A stretch of 50,443 nt of DNA, from positions 1 to 50,443 of the forward strand of contig JAJUKC010000008.1 in the NCBI GenBank assembly GCA_029264995.1, written 5' to 3'. The position numbers were made by a program, and so were the translations under genes. The DNA is from Marinobacter sp. (lineage in GTDB: Bacteria > Pseudomonadota > Gammaproteobacteria > Pseudomonadales > Oleiphilaceae). Below, piece by piece: positions 16,795 to 24,989 of the stretch; the stretch's first letter is position 1; each line of letters starts with the position of its first letter. The notes beneath the pieces are model-generated. The model did not search any database. It saw nothing but the letters and a program-made list of their open reading frames with translations, and was not told the origin of the DNA.

Positions 16795-18117
16795 ATGACC
16801 ACCCCGGAACTGCTTGCTCCCGCCGGCACCCCCGAACACCTTGAAACCGCCTTCGCCTATGGCGCAGATGCCGTCTATGCCGGCCAGCCGAGATATTCGC
16901 TGAGAGTAAGGAACAACAGTTTCAAAGACGTTGCAGCCCTGGGCGCCGGCATTGAACGAGCGCACGAACTGGGCAAACAGTTCTACCTGGTCTCCAACAT
17001 TGCACCCCACAACAACAAGGTACGCAGCTACCTGAGAGACCTGGCGCCAGTCATAGAGCAGAAGCCGGACGCCCTGATCATGTCTGACCCCGGCCTCATC
17101 ATGCTGGTAAGGGAGAAATGGCCGGATCAGCCCATCCACCTGTCGGTTCAGGCCAACGCTGTTAACTGGGCCACCGTGGAATTCTGGCGCCGCCAGGGCA
17201 TCAGCCGAGTGATCCTGTCCCGGGAACTGGGCCTGGAGGAAATCCGCGAAATCCGCGAAAAAGTCCCCGCGATGGAACTGGAAGTGTTTGTACACGGCGC
17301 CCTGTGCATGGCCTACTCCGGTCGCTGCCTGCTGTCCGGCTACATGAACCACCGCGACGCCAACCAGGGCGCCTGCACCAACGCCTGCCGCTGGAACTAC
17401 AAAGAAGTCCAGCACAGCCACGACCAGACCGGCGACCTGATCGCCACCTCCGCAGATGCGGTGGAAACCTACGAACCCAAAGAAATCCTGCTGGAAGAAC
17501 CCAATCGCCCCGGCGGCTTCATCCCGGCCTACGAAGACGAACACGGCACCTACATCATGAACTCCAAAGACCTGCGCGCCGTCCAGCACGTGGCGGAACT
17601 GGTCAAGATGGGCGTTCACTCCCTGAAAATCGAAGGCCGCACCAAAAGCACCTACTACGTGGCCCGCACCACCCAGGTGTACCGAAAAGCCATCGACGAC
17701 GCCCTCGCCGGCAAACCCTTCGACATGCACATGATGGACGAACTCGAAGCCCTCTCGAACCGCGGCTACACCGAAGGCTTCCTGCGTCGGCACGTACCCC
17801 AGGAATACCAGACCTACGAACAGGGCTCCTCATATCTCGGCACCCAGCAAGTGGTAGGCACCATTGCCAATGCGGATGACCGATGGCTCACCATCGACGT
17901 AAAAAACAAATTCGCCCCCGGCGACCAGCTGGAACTCATTACCCCGGCCGGCAACCTGCGTTTCAGCGCCAACACCATGGAAAACCGCCACGGCGAGGCC
18001 ATGGAGTGCGCACCAGGCAGTGGCCACATCGTTAAAATCCCTAAACCAGCGAACTTGCCGGATAAACTGGACTTCACCTATCTGACCAAGATTTTTCCCG
18101 AAAACACCCGCTGTTAA
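16795..18117 (+). CDS. trhP: Prephenate-dependent tRNA uridine(34) hydroxylase TrhP (U32 family, YegQ)
   Basis: A 440-residue protein of the U32 family that makes 5-hydroxyuridine at position 34 of tRNA without oxygen, using prephenate. The N terminus is ELLAPAGTPEHLETAFAYGADAVYAG. Four cysteines, C171, C178, C194 and C198 (GALCMAYSGRCLL and NQGACTNACRW), match the 4Fe-4S ligands of U32 proteins. KIEGRTKSTYYVARTTQVYR and the C-terminal small beta-domain follow. The length fits YegQ/TrhP rather than UbiU or UbiV (about 300-330). The start is ATG 16795 with CCCGGAGA upstream; the open frame to 16705 is not needed. The near-perfect ANR/FNR box upstream suggests anaerobic induction. A short hairpin follows, then the suf operon promoter. 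Confidence 0.9.
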   Translation: MTTPELLAPAGTPEHLETAFAYGADAVYAGQPRYSLRVRNNSFKDVAALGAGIERAHELGKQFYLVSNIAPHNNKVRSYLRDLAPVIEQKPDALIMSDPGLIMLVREKWPDQPIHLSVQANAVNWATVEFWRRQGISRVILSRELGLEEIREIREKVPAMELEVFVHGALCMAYSGRCLLSGYMNHRDANQGACTNACRWNYKEVQHSHDQTGDLIATSADAVETYEPKEILLEEPNRPGGFIPAYEDEHGTYIMNSKDLRAVQHVAELVKMGVHSLKIEGRTKSTYYVARTTQVYRKAIDDALAGKPFDMHMMDELEALSNRGYTEGFLRRHVPQEYQTYEQGSSYLGTQQVVGTIANADDRWLTIDVKNKFAPGDQLELITPAGNLRFSANTMENRHGEAMECAPGSGHIVKIPKPANLPDKLDFTYLTKIFPENTRC

Positions 18118-18122
18118 ACTCG

Positions 18123-18145
18123 AGGGGGCGATCTGTACGCCCCCT
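18123..18145 (+). terminator. Probable terminator hairpin after trhP
   Basis: AGGGGGCG (18123-18130) pairs with CGCCCCCT (18138-18145) around a 7-nt loop, 5 bp after the trhP stop. The T-tract is poor (TTAG), so termination may be partial. Confidence 0.5.
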
Positions 18146-18193
18146 TAGTGCCCCAAAGGCCGATTAAGGTATAATCCCTACACAACCGATTTA

Positions 18194-18226
18194 ATACCTG
18201 ACTATTTTACTCTGGTATTGTATAAT
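18194..18226 (+). promoter_or_regulatory. suf promoter with IscR type-1-like operator
   Basis: A -35-like CTGACT at 18198-18203 and a perfect -10 TATAAT at 18221-18226 are separated by 17 bp. Over the -35 lies an IscR type-1-like site at 18194-18218: ATACCTGACT, six A/T bases, then CTCTGGTAT, with ATACC and GGTAT as inverted ends. This is the arrangement of the E. coli iscR promoter, where holo-IscR represses. The iscR gene itself is not in the window. The remaining leader to 18416 shows no gene. Confidence 0.65.
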
Positions 18227-18416
18227 CGCTCGCCAGAAGCAACGGGAAACCGGCTAACAGCCCCTCCCGTCATCCAAAAACCGATTGCAGGGCGTACTCA
18301 CGGAGAGAGCGACCACTGCGACATCAGCAAACCGAATACACCCATCCGCCAGCCCAAGGGCTGCCGATGACACAAAGGGCGCAAGCCCTGGATGAGAGAA
18401 TTACGGAGCGACGATC

Positions 18417-19865
18417 ATGGCGACCACCGACAACGAGGTGAAAGAGCTGATCAAACGGGAATACGAACACGGTTTCGTAACTGAAATCGAAGCCGACACG
18501 TTCGAACCCGGCCTGAACGAAGACGTCATTGCCCGCCTTTCCGCCATAAAGAAAGAGCCGGAATGGATGCTGGAATGGCGCCTCAAAGCCTATCGTCGCT
18601 GGCTGGAAATGGAAGAGCCGAACTGGGCTCATGTCGGCTACCCGAAAGTCGACTACAACTCGATTTCCTATTATTCCGCGCCCAAGCGCAAAGAGGATAT
18701 GCCGCAAAGCCTGGATGAAGTGGATCCGGAGCTGCTGAAAACCTACGAAAAGCTGGGCATTCCCCTGCACGAGCGCGAAAAGCTTGCCGGCGTTGCCGTG
18801 GACGCAGTATTCGACTCGGTTTCCGTAGCCACCACCTTCAAAGAGCCTCTGGCCAAAGCCGGCGTAATCTTCTGCTCGATTTCCGAAGCCGTCCGTGACT
18901 ACCCCGAGCTGGTCCAGAAATACCTGGGCACCGTGGTTCCCCACGGCGACAACTTCTTTGCGGGCCTGAATTCGGCGGTGTTTTCTGACGGCACCTTTGT
19001 GTACGTACCCAAGGGTGTGCGCTGCCCTATGGAGCTGTCCACCTACTTCCGCATCAACGCCGCCAACACCGGCCAGTTCGAACGCACCCTGATTATCGCC
19101 GACGAAGGCAGCTACGTAAGCTACCTGGAAGGCTGTACCGCACCCATGCGCGACGAGAACCAGCTGCACGCGGCTGTGGTTGAACTGGTGGCATTGGACG
19201 ATGCCCAGATCAAATATTCCACCGTACAGAACTGGTACCCGGGCGACGAAAACGGCAAGGGCGGCATCTATAACTTTGTGACCAAGCGCGGCGCCTGCAT
19301 TGGCAAGAACTCCAAGATTTCCTGGACCCAGGTGGAAACCGGCTCTGCCGTCACCTGGAAGTACCCGAGTTGTGTACTGCGGGGCGAGAACAGCGTTGGC
19401 GAGTTCTATTCCGTCGCCCTGACCCATAACTACCAGCAGGCCGATACCGGCACCAAGATGATCCATCTTGGCAAGAACACCCGGAGCACCATCATCTCCA
19501 AGGGTATTTCCGCCGGCAAGAGCTCCAACGCCTACCGCGGCCTGGTGAAATTCGGCCCGGGCGCAGAGGGCGCGCGTAACTTTACCCAGTGTGATTCGCT
19601 GCTGATCGGCGACCGCTGCGGCGCGCACACCTTCCCGTACATCGAGAGCAAGAACAAGTCGGCCATCGTGGAGCACGAGGCGACCACTTCCAAGGTAAGC
19701 GACGAGCAGATGTTCCTGTGCCGCCAGCGCGGCATCGACCCGGAGCAGGCGGTGTCCATGATTGTGAACGGCTTCTGTAAAGAGGTGTTCAAGGAGCTGC
19801 CGATGGAGTTTGCGGTTGAGGCTGGCAAGCTTCTGGAAGTTAGTCTTGAGGGTTCTGTGGGCTAA
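18417..19865 (+). CDS. sufB: Fe-S cluster assembly scaffold subunit SufB
   Basis: A 482-residue core subunit of the SufBC2D scaffold on which iron-sulfur clusters are built. Family marks include [78 protein letters not shown], and the C-terminal [21 protein letters not shown] holding the conserved cysteine needed for assembly. The ATG has GGAG 10 nt upstream. It is the first gene of the suf operon, under an IscR-like site. Unlike the rest of the operon, where gaps are 25 bp or less, sufB is separated from sufC by 406 bp containing two structured repeats. Confidence 0.97.
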   Translation: MATTDNEVKELIKREYEHGFVTEIEADTFEPGLNEDVIARLSAIKKEPEWMLEWRLKAYRRWLEMEEPNWAHVGYPKVDYNSISYYSAPKRKEDMPQSLDEVDPELLKTYEKLGIPLHEREKLAGVAVDAVFDSVSVATTFKEPLAKAGVIFCSISEAVRDYPELVQKYLGTVVPHGDNFFAGLNSAVFSDGTFVYVPKGVRCPMELSTYFRINAANTGQFERTLIIADEGSYVSYLEGCTAPMRDENQLHAAVVELVALDDAQIKYSTVQNWYPGDENGKGGIYNFVTKRGACIGKNSKISWTQVETGSAVTWKYPSCVLRGENSVGEFYSVALTHNYQQADTGTKMIHLGKNTRSTIISKGISAGKSSNAYRGLVKFGPGAEGARNFTQCDSLLIGDRCGAHTFPYIESKNKSAIVEHEATTSKVSDEQMFLCRQRGIDPEQAVSMIVNGFCKEVFKELPMEFAVEAGKLLEVSLEGSVG

Positions 19866-19901
19866 TCTATATGGCCCCGCTGGCCTTGGTGGTGGTCAGC
19901 A

Positions 19902-19999
19902 AGCCGGGTGGTACTTTCCGGGACACGCTGTGAATACGTCCCTGTACGCTCCGCAAAAACATCCATGTTTTTGAGGGTCCCGGAAAGTACCACCCGGCT
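19902..19999 (+). repeat. Structured palindromic repeat, copy 1 (sufB-sufC gap)
   Basis: The outer stem of 22 perfect base pairs (19902-19923 with 19978-19999, inner end CCGGGA/TCCCGG) extends past one A-C mismatch by CAGC/GCTG (19897-19900 with 20001-20004). The stem encloses a 26-nt core at 19925-19950, which begins ACGCTGTGAATACGTCC and ends TGTACGCT. An inner hairpin follows (CAAAAACAT at 19954-19962 with ATGTTTTTG at 19965-19973), with CATCC at its tip. Confidence 0.9.
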
Positions 20000-20098
20000 C
20001 GCTGCCGCAGACACTGGGCGGGCACCTGCACGAACGAAGCAAATGGAACAATGCCGTTATAGTTTGGACGGCCGAGAAACAAGTATCGCGGAAGTCGG

Positions 20099-20190
20099 CG
20101 GGTAGGCCCTTCCGGGATCGTCAAAATCACGGATGATTTTGTCGAGCGTACAGGGACGTATTCACAGCGTATCCCGGAAGGGCCTACCCG
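20099..20190 (-). repeat. Structured palindromic repeat, copy 2 (sufB-sufC gap, inverted)
   Basis: The same architecture in the opposite orientation. The outer stem is 19 perfect pairs (20099-20117 with 20172-20190), of a sequence unrelated to copy 1 except for the shared CCGGGA/TCCCGG ends. The core at 20145-20170 is the exact reverse complement of the copy 1 core. The inner hairpin is CAAAATCA (20122-20129) with TGATTTTG (20134-20141), whose tip reads CATCC on the minus strand. Confidence 0.9.
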
Positions 20191-20271
20191 GCGGCTGACT
20201 CACCCAAGATCAGGGTTACCGTGCGAGGGTGAGCACAAGAATTCAGACGGTTAAAAGAGAGAAGCGTACAA

Positions 20272-21033
20272 ATGCTGAGTATCAAAAACCTGCACGCCTC
20301 CGTTGAGGGCAAAGAAATCCTCAAGGGCATTAACCTGGAGATCAAGGCCGGGGAAGTTCACGCCATCATGGGCCCGAACGGTTCCGGTAAGAGTACCCTG
20401 TCACAGGTTCTGGCAGGCAACGACGCATTTGAAGTCACCGAGGGCGAAGTCACCCTGAACGGTGACAACCTCCTGGATCTGGAAACCGAAGAACGCGCCC
20501 GCGAAGGCATCTTCCTGGCCTTCCAGTACCCGGTGGAAATCCCGGGCGTGAGCAACCTGCAGTTCCTGCGCACCGCCGTTAACGCCATGCGCAAGCACAA
20601 GGGCGAAGACGAGATGAATGCGGCCGAGTTCATGAAACTGGCCAAGGAAGTTTCCAAGCAGGTAGATCTGGACCCGGCCTTCCTGAAACGCGGCGTGAAC
20701 GAAGGCTTCTCCGGTGGCGAGAAAAAACGTAACGAGATCATGCAGGCCCTGCTGCTTCAGCCGAAACTGGCCATTCTGGACGAAACCGATTCCGGCCTGG
20801 ACATCGACGCCCTGAAAGTGGTTTCGGACGGCGTGAATGCTCTGCGCTCGGAAGACCGCGCCATTCTGATGGTCACTCACTACCAGCGTTTGCTGAACCA
20901 CATTGTTCCGGATTATGTGCACGTACTGGCTGGTGGCAAGATCATCAAGTCCGGCGGTCGTGAACTGGCCCTGGAACTGGAAGAAAAAGGTTACGGCTGG
21001 CTGGGCATCAAAGACGACGACACCAGCAACTGA
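20272..21033 (+). CDS. sufC: Fe-S cluster assembly ATPase SufC
   Basis: A 253-residue ABC-type ATPase that dimerises on the SufBD scaffold and drives the conformational change needed for cluster assembly. Walker A is GPNGSGKS near residues 34-41. The Q-loop is in FLAFQYPVEIPGV, the ABC signature is FSGGEKKRNE, and Walker B is LAILDETDSGLDIDAL with the His-loop MVTHYQRLL. SufC-specific features are GEKKRNE and the Q-loop region. GAGAGAAG precedes the ATG. The structured repeats upstream could insulate sufC from sufB transcription or alter mRNA stability. sufD follows 15 bp later. Confidence 0.97.
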   Translation: MLSIKNLHASVEGKEILKGINLEIKAGEVHAIMGPNGSGKSTLSQVLAGNDAFEVTEGEVTLNGDNLLDLETEERAREGIFLAFQYPVEIPGVSNLQFLRTAVNAMRKHKGEDEMNAAEFMKLAKEVSKQVDLDPAFLKRGVNEGFSGGEKKRNEIMQALLLQPKLAILDETDSGLDIDALKVVSDGVNALRSEDRAILMVTHYQRLLNHIVPDYVHVLAGGKIIKSGGRELALELEEKGYGWLGIKDDDTSN

Positions 21034-21048
21034 TCAGGAGGCCGTGGA

Positions 21049-22335
21049 ATGAAATCTGTACCCATGCTTTCCAGCGCCTTCCTGCACCCGGCCGGGGAAA
21101 CCCTGCCGGAGCCGTTGCTGGCGCTGCGCAAGGAGCGGGCCAGCGCGCTGGTGGATATGCCGCTGCCCACTCGCAAGACCGAGAACTGGAAGTACTCCAG
21201 CAAGTACCTGAAGCTGGCCGACGATATGGCCATTTCCTTGCCGGCCGAAGGCAAGACCGGCAACAGTCTGGCCGTGCCCGGCTACAAAGTGGTTTTCATC
21301 AACGGCGTGATGATTCCAGAGGCCAGCGAGTATCCGGATCTCGATGGTATCCAGATCACAAGCTTCAGCGATCTCGACAGCGATAAGGCCAAAGCCCTGG
21401 CAGCCAAACTTGGCAGCACCCTGAATCACGACCAGGCCCAGTTTGCCCGGCTGAACGGCGCGCGTTTTGAGGATGGCCTGTTCATTCGCCTGAAGCCTGG
21501 TGCCGTGCTGGATCAACCGCTGTTCATTATTCACGAAACCAATGCCGATGCTTCTGGTTCTGCGTATCCGCGTATTTTTGTGGAAAGCGGCGCCAACAGC
21601 CAGCTGACGCTGGTGGAAGAGTACATCTCAAGTGGTGACGCCCAGGTACTGGTGAACACCGTAACTGAGTTCAGCCTGGCCGATGGCGCCAACGTCACCA
21701 GCATCCGCCTGAACATGGAAGGCGAGAATGTTCAGCACATTGGCGCTACCGGGGTACTGCAACAACGCAGCTCGCGCTTCGAGAGCCATTGCGTTGGTTT
21801 TGGCGGCCCCCTGCGCCGGCACGATCTGCAGGTGCGGCTTGAAGGCGAAGGCGCGGAAACCAAACTCAATGGCGTGGTGGTTACCCAGGGCAAACAGCAC
21901 TACGACAACCACACGTCTATTGACCATGTCGCGGCCCACTGCAACAGCGAAGAGACCTATCGCAATATTGCAGCCGACCAGTCCCATGCCGTGTTCAACG
22001 GCCGGATTCATATCCACCAGGACGCCCAGAAGTCCAACGCGGATATGAACAACAAGAACCTGCTGCTGTCCAACGGGGCAGAGATTGATACCAAACCGGA
22101 ACTGGAAATCTACGCCGACGATGTGAAGTGCGCGCACGGCGCCACCATCGGCCAGCTGGACGAAACCTCCGTGTTCTACCTGGTATCGCGCGGGATCGGT
22201 CGCCGGCAGGCCAATGTTCTGCTCACCATGGCGTTTATTAACGAGCTGGTGCAACAGATTCCGGTGGAAGCCGTGCGAGAAACCGCCCAGGCGCGGTTGA
22301 GTGATTTCTTTGAGCAAACCTTTCAGGAGGCCTGA
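21049..22335 (+). CDS. sufD: Fe-S cluster assembly scaffold subunit SufD
   Basis: A 428-residue paralogue of SufB that completes the SufBC2D complex and assists iron entry. An N-terminal helical part (LPTRKTENWKYSSKYLK) is followed by the right-handed beta-helix. Family motifs are RIFVESGANSQLTLVEEY, HCVGFGGPLRRHDLQVRLEGEG, HYDNHTSIDHVAAHC, FNGRIHIHQDAQKSNADMNNKNLLLS and CAHGATIGQLDETSVFYLVSRG; the last holds the conserved histidine near the SufB-SufD interface. It overlaps nothing: 15 bp separate it from sufC and 5 bp from sufS. AGGAGG lies just before the ATG. Confidence 0.95.
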   Translation: MKSVPMLSSAFLHPAGETLPEPLLALRKERASALVDMPLPTRKTENWKYSSKYLKLADDMAISLPAEGKTGNSLAVPGYKVVFINGVMIPEASEYPDLDGIQITSFSDLDSDKAKALAAKLGSTLNHDQAQFARLNGARFEDGLFIRLKPGAVLDQPLFIIHETNADASGSAYPRIFVESGANSQLTLVEEYISSGDAQVLVNTVTEFSLADGANVTSIRLNMEGENVQHIGATGVLQQRSSRFESHCVGFGGPLRRHDLQVRLEGEGAETKLNGVVVTQGKQHYDNHTSIDHVAAHCNSEETYRNIAADQSHAVFNGRIHIHQDAQKSNADMNNKNLLLSNGAEIDTKPELEIYADDVKCAHGATIGQLDETSVFYLVSRGIGRRQANVLLTMAFINELVQQIPVEAVRETAQARLSDFFEQTFQEA

Positions 22336-22340
22336 GGGGC

Positions 22341-23594
22341 ATGACTGATCTGTCCGTGGCAAACAACACCCAGTCGATGGCGTTTGATGTGCAAGCCATT
22401 CGCCGCGACTTCCCGATTCTCCATCAGGAGATCAACGGGAAGCCTCTGGTGTATCTGGACAACGGTGCATCGGCGCAGAAGCCACAGGCCGTGCTGGATG
22501 CCATGGATCGCTATTACCGCGAGATGCACTCCAACGTGCACCGTGGCGCCCATACCCTGGGTGATCGTGCGACCGCCGCCTTTGAGGGCGCCCGGGAAAC
22601 CGTGCGCGAATTCCTGAATGCGCCCGGCACCCGCGAAATCATCTGGACCCGCGGCACCACCGAAGCCATCAACCTGGTGGCCAACGGCCTGGCCCCACGC
22701 CTGAAAGCCGGCGATGAGATTCTGGTCAGCCACATGGAACACCACGCCAACATTGTGCCCTGGCAGATGGTGGCCGAGCGCACCGGTGCCAGGGTTGTGC
22801 CCATTCAGGTGACACCGCAAGGCGAGCTGGACCTGGATTCGTTCAACAGCCTGCTGAATGAGCGCACCCGGGTGCTGGCGATCACCCACGTGTCCAACGT
22901 GCTGGGCACCGTCAACCCGATTGCGCCCCTGATCGAACAGGCGAAAAAACAAGGTGTACTGACTCTGGTGGACGGCGCCCAGGCGGTGCCCCACTTCCAG
23001 CCGGACGTTCAGGCTCTGGGCTGTGATTTCTATGTATTCTCTTCCCACAAACTGTTCGGGCCCACGGGCATTGGCGTGCTTTATGGCCGCGCCGAACTGC
23101 TGGAAGAAATGCCACCTTACCAGGGCGGTGGCGAAATGATCGAACGGGTCTCGTTCGAGCGCACTACCTGGAATGTGCTGCCCTACAAATTCGAGGCCGG
23201 TACCCCGGCTATTGCCGAAGCGGTGGGCCTGGGTGCCGCTATCGACTATCTGAACTCTCTGGACAGAAAGGCCATGGAAGCGGCCGAGAATGCCTTGCTG
23301 CGCCGGGCCAATGAACTGGTCGAAACCGTGCCAGGCATGGAGATCATCGGCACCGCGACGCAGAAAGTACCGGTGATGTCGTTCAAGATTGCCGGCCTGC
23401 ATCCGAGCGACATTGGCACCCTGCTGGACCAGCAAGGCATCGCCATCCGCACCGGCCACCATTGCGCCATGCCATTGATGGATTTCTACGGAGTACCCGG
23501 TACAGCCCGGGCTTCGTTTGCGTTCTACAATACGCTGGAGGAGGTCGAGAAACTGTTTACCGGCCTGCAAAAGATCCAGCGCCTGTTTGCCTGA
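22341..23594 (+). CDS. sufS: Cysteine desulfurase SufS
   Basis: A 417-residue PLP-dependent group II cysteine desulfurase that removes sulfur from cysteine as a persulfide for Fe-S assembly. The PLP lysine is K237 in FSSHKLFGPTG, the active cysteine is C375 in RTGHHCAMPLMDFY, and HRGAHTLGDRAT and TEAINLVANGL are also typical. SufS passes its persulfide to SufE, whose gene ends this operon. The start ATG lies 5 bp after sufD; the N-terminal 15 or so residues are longer than in E. coli SufS, so an internal start cannot be excluded. AGGAGG lies in the end of sufD. Confidence 0.96.
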   Translation: MTDLSVANNTQSMAFDVQAIRRDFPILHQEINGKPLVYLDNGASAQKPQAVLDAMDRYYREMHSNVHRGAHTLGDRATAAFEGARETVREFLNAPGTREIIWTRGTTEAINLVANGLAPRLKAGDEILVSHMEHHANIVPWQMVAERTGARVVPIQVTPQGELDLDSFNSLLNERTRVLAITHVSNVLGTVNPIAPLIEQAKKQGVLTLVDGAQAVPHFQPDVQALGCDFYVFSSHKLFGPTGIGVLYGRAELLEEMPPYQGGGEMIERVSFERTTWNVLPYKFEAGTPAIAEAVGLGAAIDYLNSLDRKAMEAAENALLRRANELVETVPGMEIIGTATQKVPVMSFKIAGLHPSDIGTLLDQQGIAIRTGHHCAMPLMDFYGVPGTARASFAFYNTLEEVEKLFTGLQKIQRLFA

Positions 23595-23606
23595 GGAGGT
23601 GGAAAC

Positions 23607-23963
23607 ATGACAGCTGAAGTCTTCACCCCAAGCGATGTGAACGTGACCATGACCCCAACAGCGGTCAAACACGTTCGCAAACAACTGGACAAGAAACCGG
23701 AAGCCAAAGGCATTCGCCTGGCCATCAAAAAGAGCGGCTGCTCCGGCTTCAAGTACGAAACCCAGTGGGTAGAAACACCGGAATCCGATGATCGTATTTT
23801 TACCATCGACGGCGTGGATGTGTTCGTAAAACAGGAACACCTGCCACTGGTGAACGGCATCGAAATCGACTTTGTCACCGAGGGTGTGAACTCCCTGTTC
23901 CGCTTCCGCAATCCCAACGCCACCGCTGAATGCGGCTGTGGTGAAAGCTTCACGGTGGCGTAA
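23607..23963 (+). CDS. sufA: A-type Fe-S carrier (SufA/HesB family)
   Basis: A 118-residue A-type carrier that takes a cluster from the SUF scaffold and hands it to target proteins. The three cluster-binding cysteines are in KKSGCSGFKYE (C45) and ECGCGES (C109, C111), with the usual spacing. It sits 12 bp after sufS within the operon, after sufBCDS, whereas in E. coli sufA is first; this order is common in other gammaproteobacteria. AGGAGG precedes the ATG by 7 nt. ErpA or IscA could also be argued on sequence alone, but operon position favours SufA. Confidence 0.92.
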   Translation: MTAEVFTPSDVNVTMTPTAVKHVRKQLDKKPEAKGIRLAIKKSGCSGFKYETQWVETPESDDRIFTIDGVDVFVKQEHLPLVNGIEIDFVTEGVNSLFRFRNPNATAECGCGESFTVA

Positions 23964-23988
23964 AGCACAAAGATAGGACTGATCAAAC

Positions 23989-24531
23989 ATGCAAGAACGC
24001 GAAGTCGTCCTGACCAAACGCGAAGTGGAAGCCCGCCTGGTACCTGCCGGCACGGAAATCATGATTCCGTCAGACACCTTTGTGACCATTACCCAGTCCC
24101 TCGGCGGCAGCTTCACCGTGGCGGTCAACGGCAATCTTGCCCGCATTGAAGGCCACGACGCCGATGCCCTGGGCAAGCAGCCGCTGGAAAGCAGCTTCGA
24201 GACCCCGGAAGACGGCACCATCAACGAAAACCAGGTATGGGAAGCGCTGCGTAACTGCTACGACCCGGAAATCCCGGTGGACGTGGTCAACCTGGGCCTG
24301 ATTTACGAATGCCGGATTGAAAACGGCACAGAGGACGGCAACCACGTTTACATCAAAATGACCCTGACCGCGGCTGGCTGCGGCATGGGCCCGGTGATCA
24401 CTGACGATGTGAAGCGAAAGGTGGAGCATGTACCCAATGTGGACAAGGTTACCGTTGAGCTGACCTTTGATCCGCCCTGGAACAACGATATGCTCACCGA
24501 CGAAGCCAAACTCGAACTGGGAATGCTATGA
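23989..24531 (+). CDS. sufT: SufT family Fe-S maturation protein
   Basis: A 180-residue protein with the SufT layout: an N-terminal SufT-specific region (about residues 1-70) followed by a DUF59/MIP18-type domain. Its marks are NCYDPEIPVDVVNLGLIYE near residues 87-105 and MTLTAAGCGMGPVITDDV, with a conserved cysteine in GCGM, and the ending ELTFDPPWNNDMLTDEAKLELG. SufT helps load clusters onto targets under high Fe-S demand. It overlaps sufE by 4 bp (ATGA), so translation is coupled. Confidence 0.93.
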   Translation: MQEREVVLTKREVEARLVPAGTEIMIPSDTFVTITQSLGGSFTVAVNGNLARIEGHDADALGKQPLESSFETPEDGTINENQVWEALRNCYDPEIPVDVVNLGLIYECRIENGTEDGNHVYIKMTLTAAGCGMGPVITDDVKRKVEHVPNVDKVTVELTFDPPWNNDMLTDEAKLELGML

Positions 24532-24986
24532 CCGCCAGCAAGGAACAATTTCTGAACAACCCCCTGGGCAAAGACACCACCCTTGAAGACGTTCTGGATG
24601 CATTTGAGTTTCTGGACGACTGGGAAGAACGCTACGCCTACATCATCGACCTGGGCAAACAGCTGCCAGGTTTTCCCGATGATGAGCGGGTTGAAGAAAA
24701 TTATGTACACGGCTGTCAGAGTCAGGTGTGGCTGATTCACCTGTACGATGAGGATAGCGGCAAACTGTTCCTGCTGATCGATTCCGATGCCATGATTGTG
24801 CGCGGCCTGGCCGCCATCATTTTGGTGGCCCTGAACGGCAAGACGCCTCGAGAGCTGCTGGCCACCGATATCGATGAGCTGTTCGAGCAGCTGGATCTGT
24901 TCCGCCATATTTCCCCGACCCGGGGCAACGGCCTGCGGGCCATGGTCGGCAAGATCCGGGATATTGCGGCGGCCGAGGCCGCCTGA
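24528..24986 (+). CDS. sufE: Sulfur acceptor protein SufE
   Basis: A 152-residue sulfur-transfer partner of SufS. It accepts the persulfide on Cys63 (YVHGCQSQVWL) and delivers it to SufB. The other typical parts are DWEERYAYIIDLGKQLPGFPDD and the C-terminal FRHISPTRGNGLRAMVGKI. It is the last gene of the suf operon, with its ATG inside the sufT stop (ATGA). Its stop is only 3 bp from the stop of the convergent flgT, with no terminator between, so suf and flg transcripts probably run into each other. Confidence 0.95.
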   Translation: MTASKEQFLNNPLGKDTTLEDVLDAFEFLDDWEERYAYIIDLGKQLPGFPDDERVEENYVHGCQSQVWLIHLYDEDSGKLFLLIDSDAMIVRGLAAIILVALNGKTPRELLATDIDELFEQLDLFRHISPTRGNGLRAMVGKIRDIAAAEAA

Positions 24987-24989
24987 GAC

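Noticed and set aside
18324..19676. A 450-codon minus-strand frame opposite sufB
   Set aside because: Antisense shadow of a conserved gene, with no motif and no ribosome binding site.
19902..20190. The suf repeats read as Rho-independent terminators
   Set aside because: The stems are far longer than terminators, enclose a conserved core, lack T-tracts, and sit inside an operon.
22323..24224. A 633-codon open frame on the minus strand opposite sufS and sufA
   Set aside because: It runs antisense to two certain genes, has no recognisable domain and reads as Q/H/G-rich shadow protein of the kind expected in GC-rich DNA.
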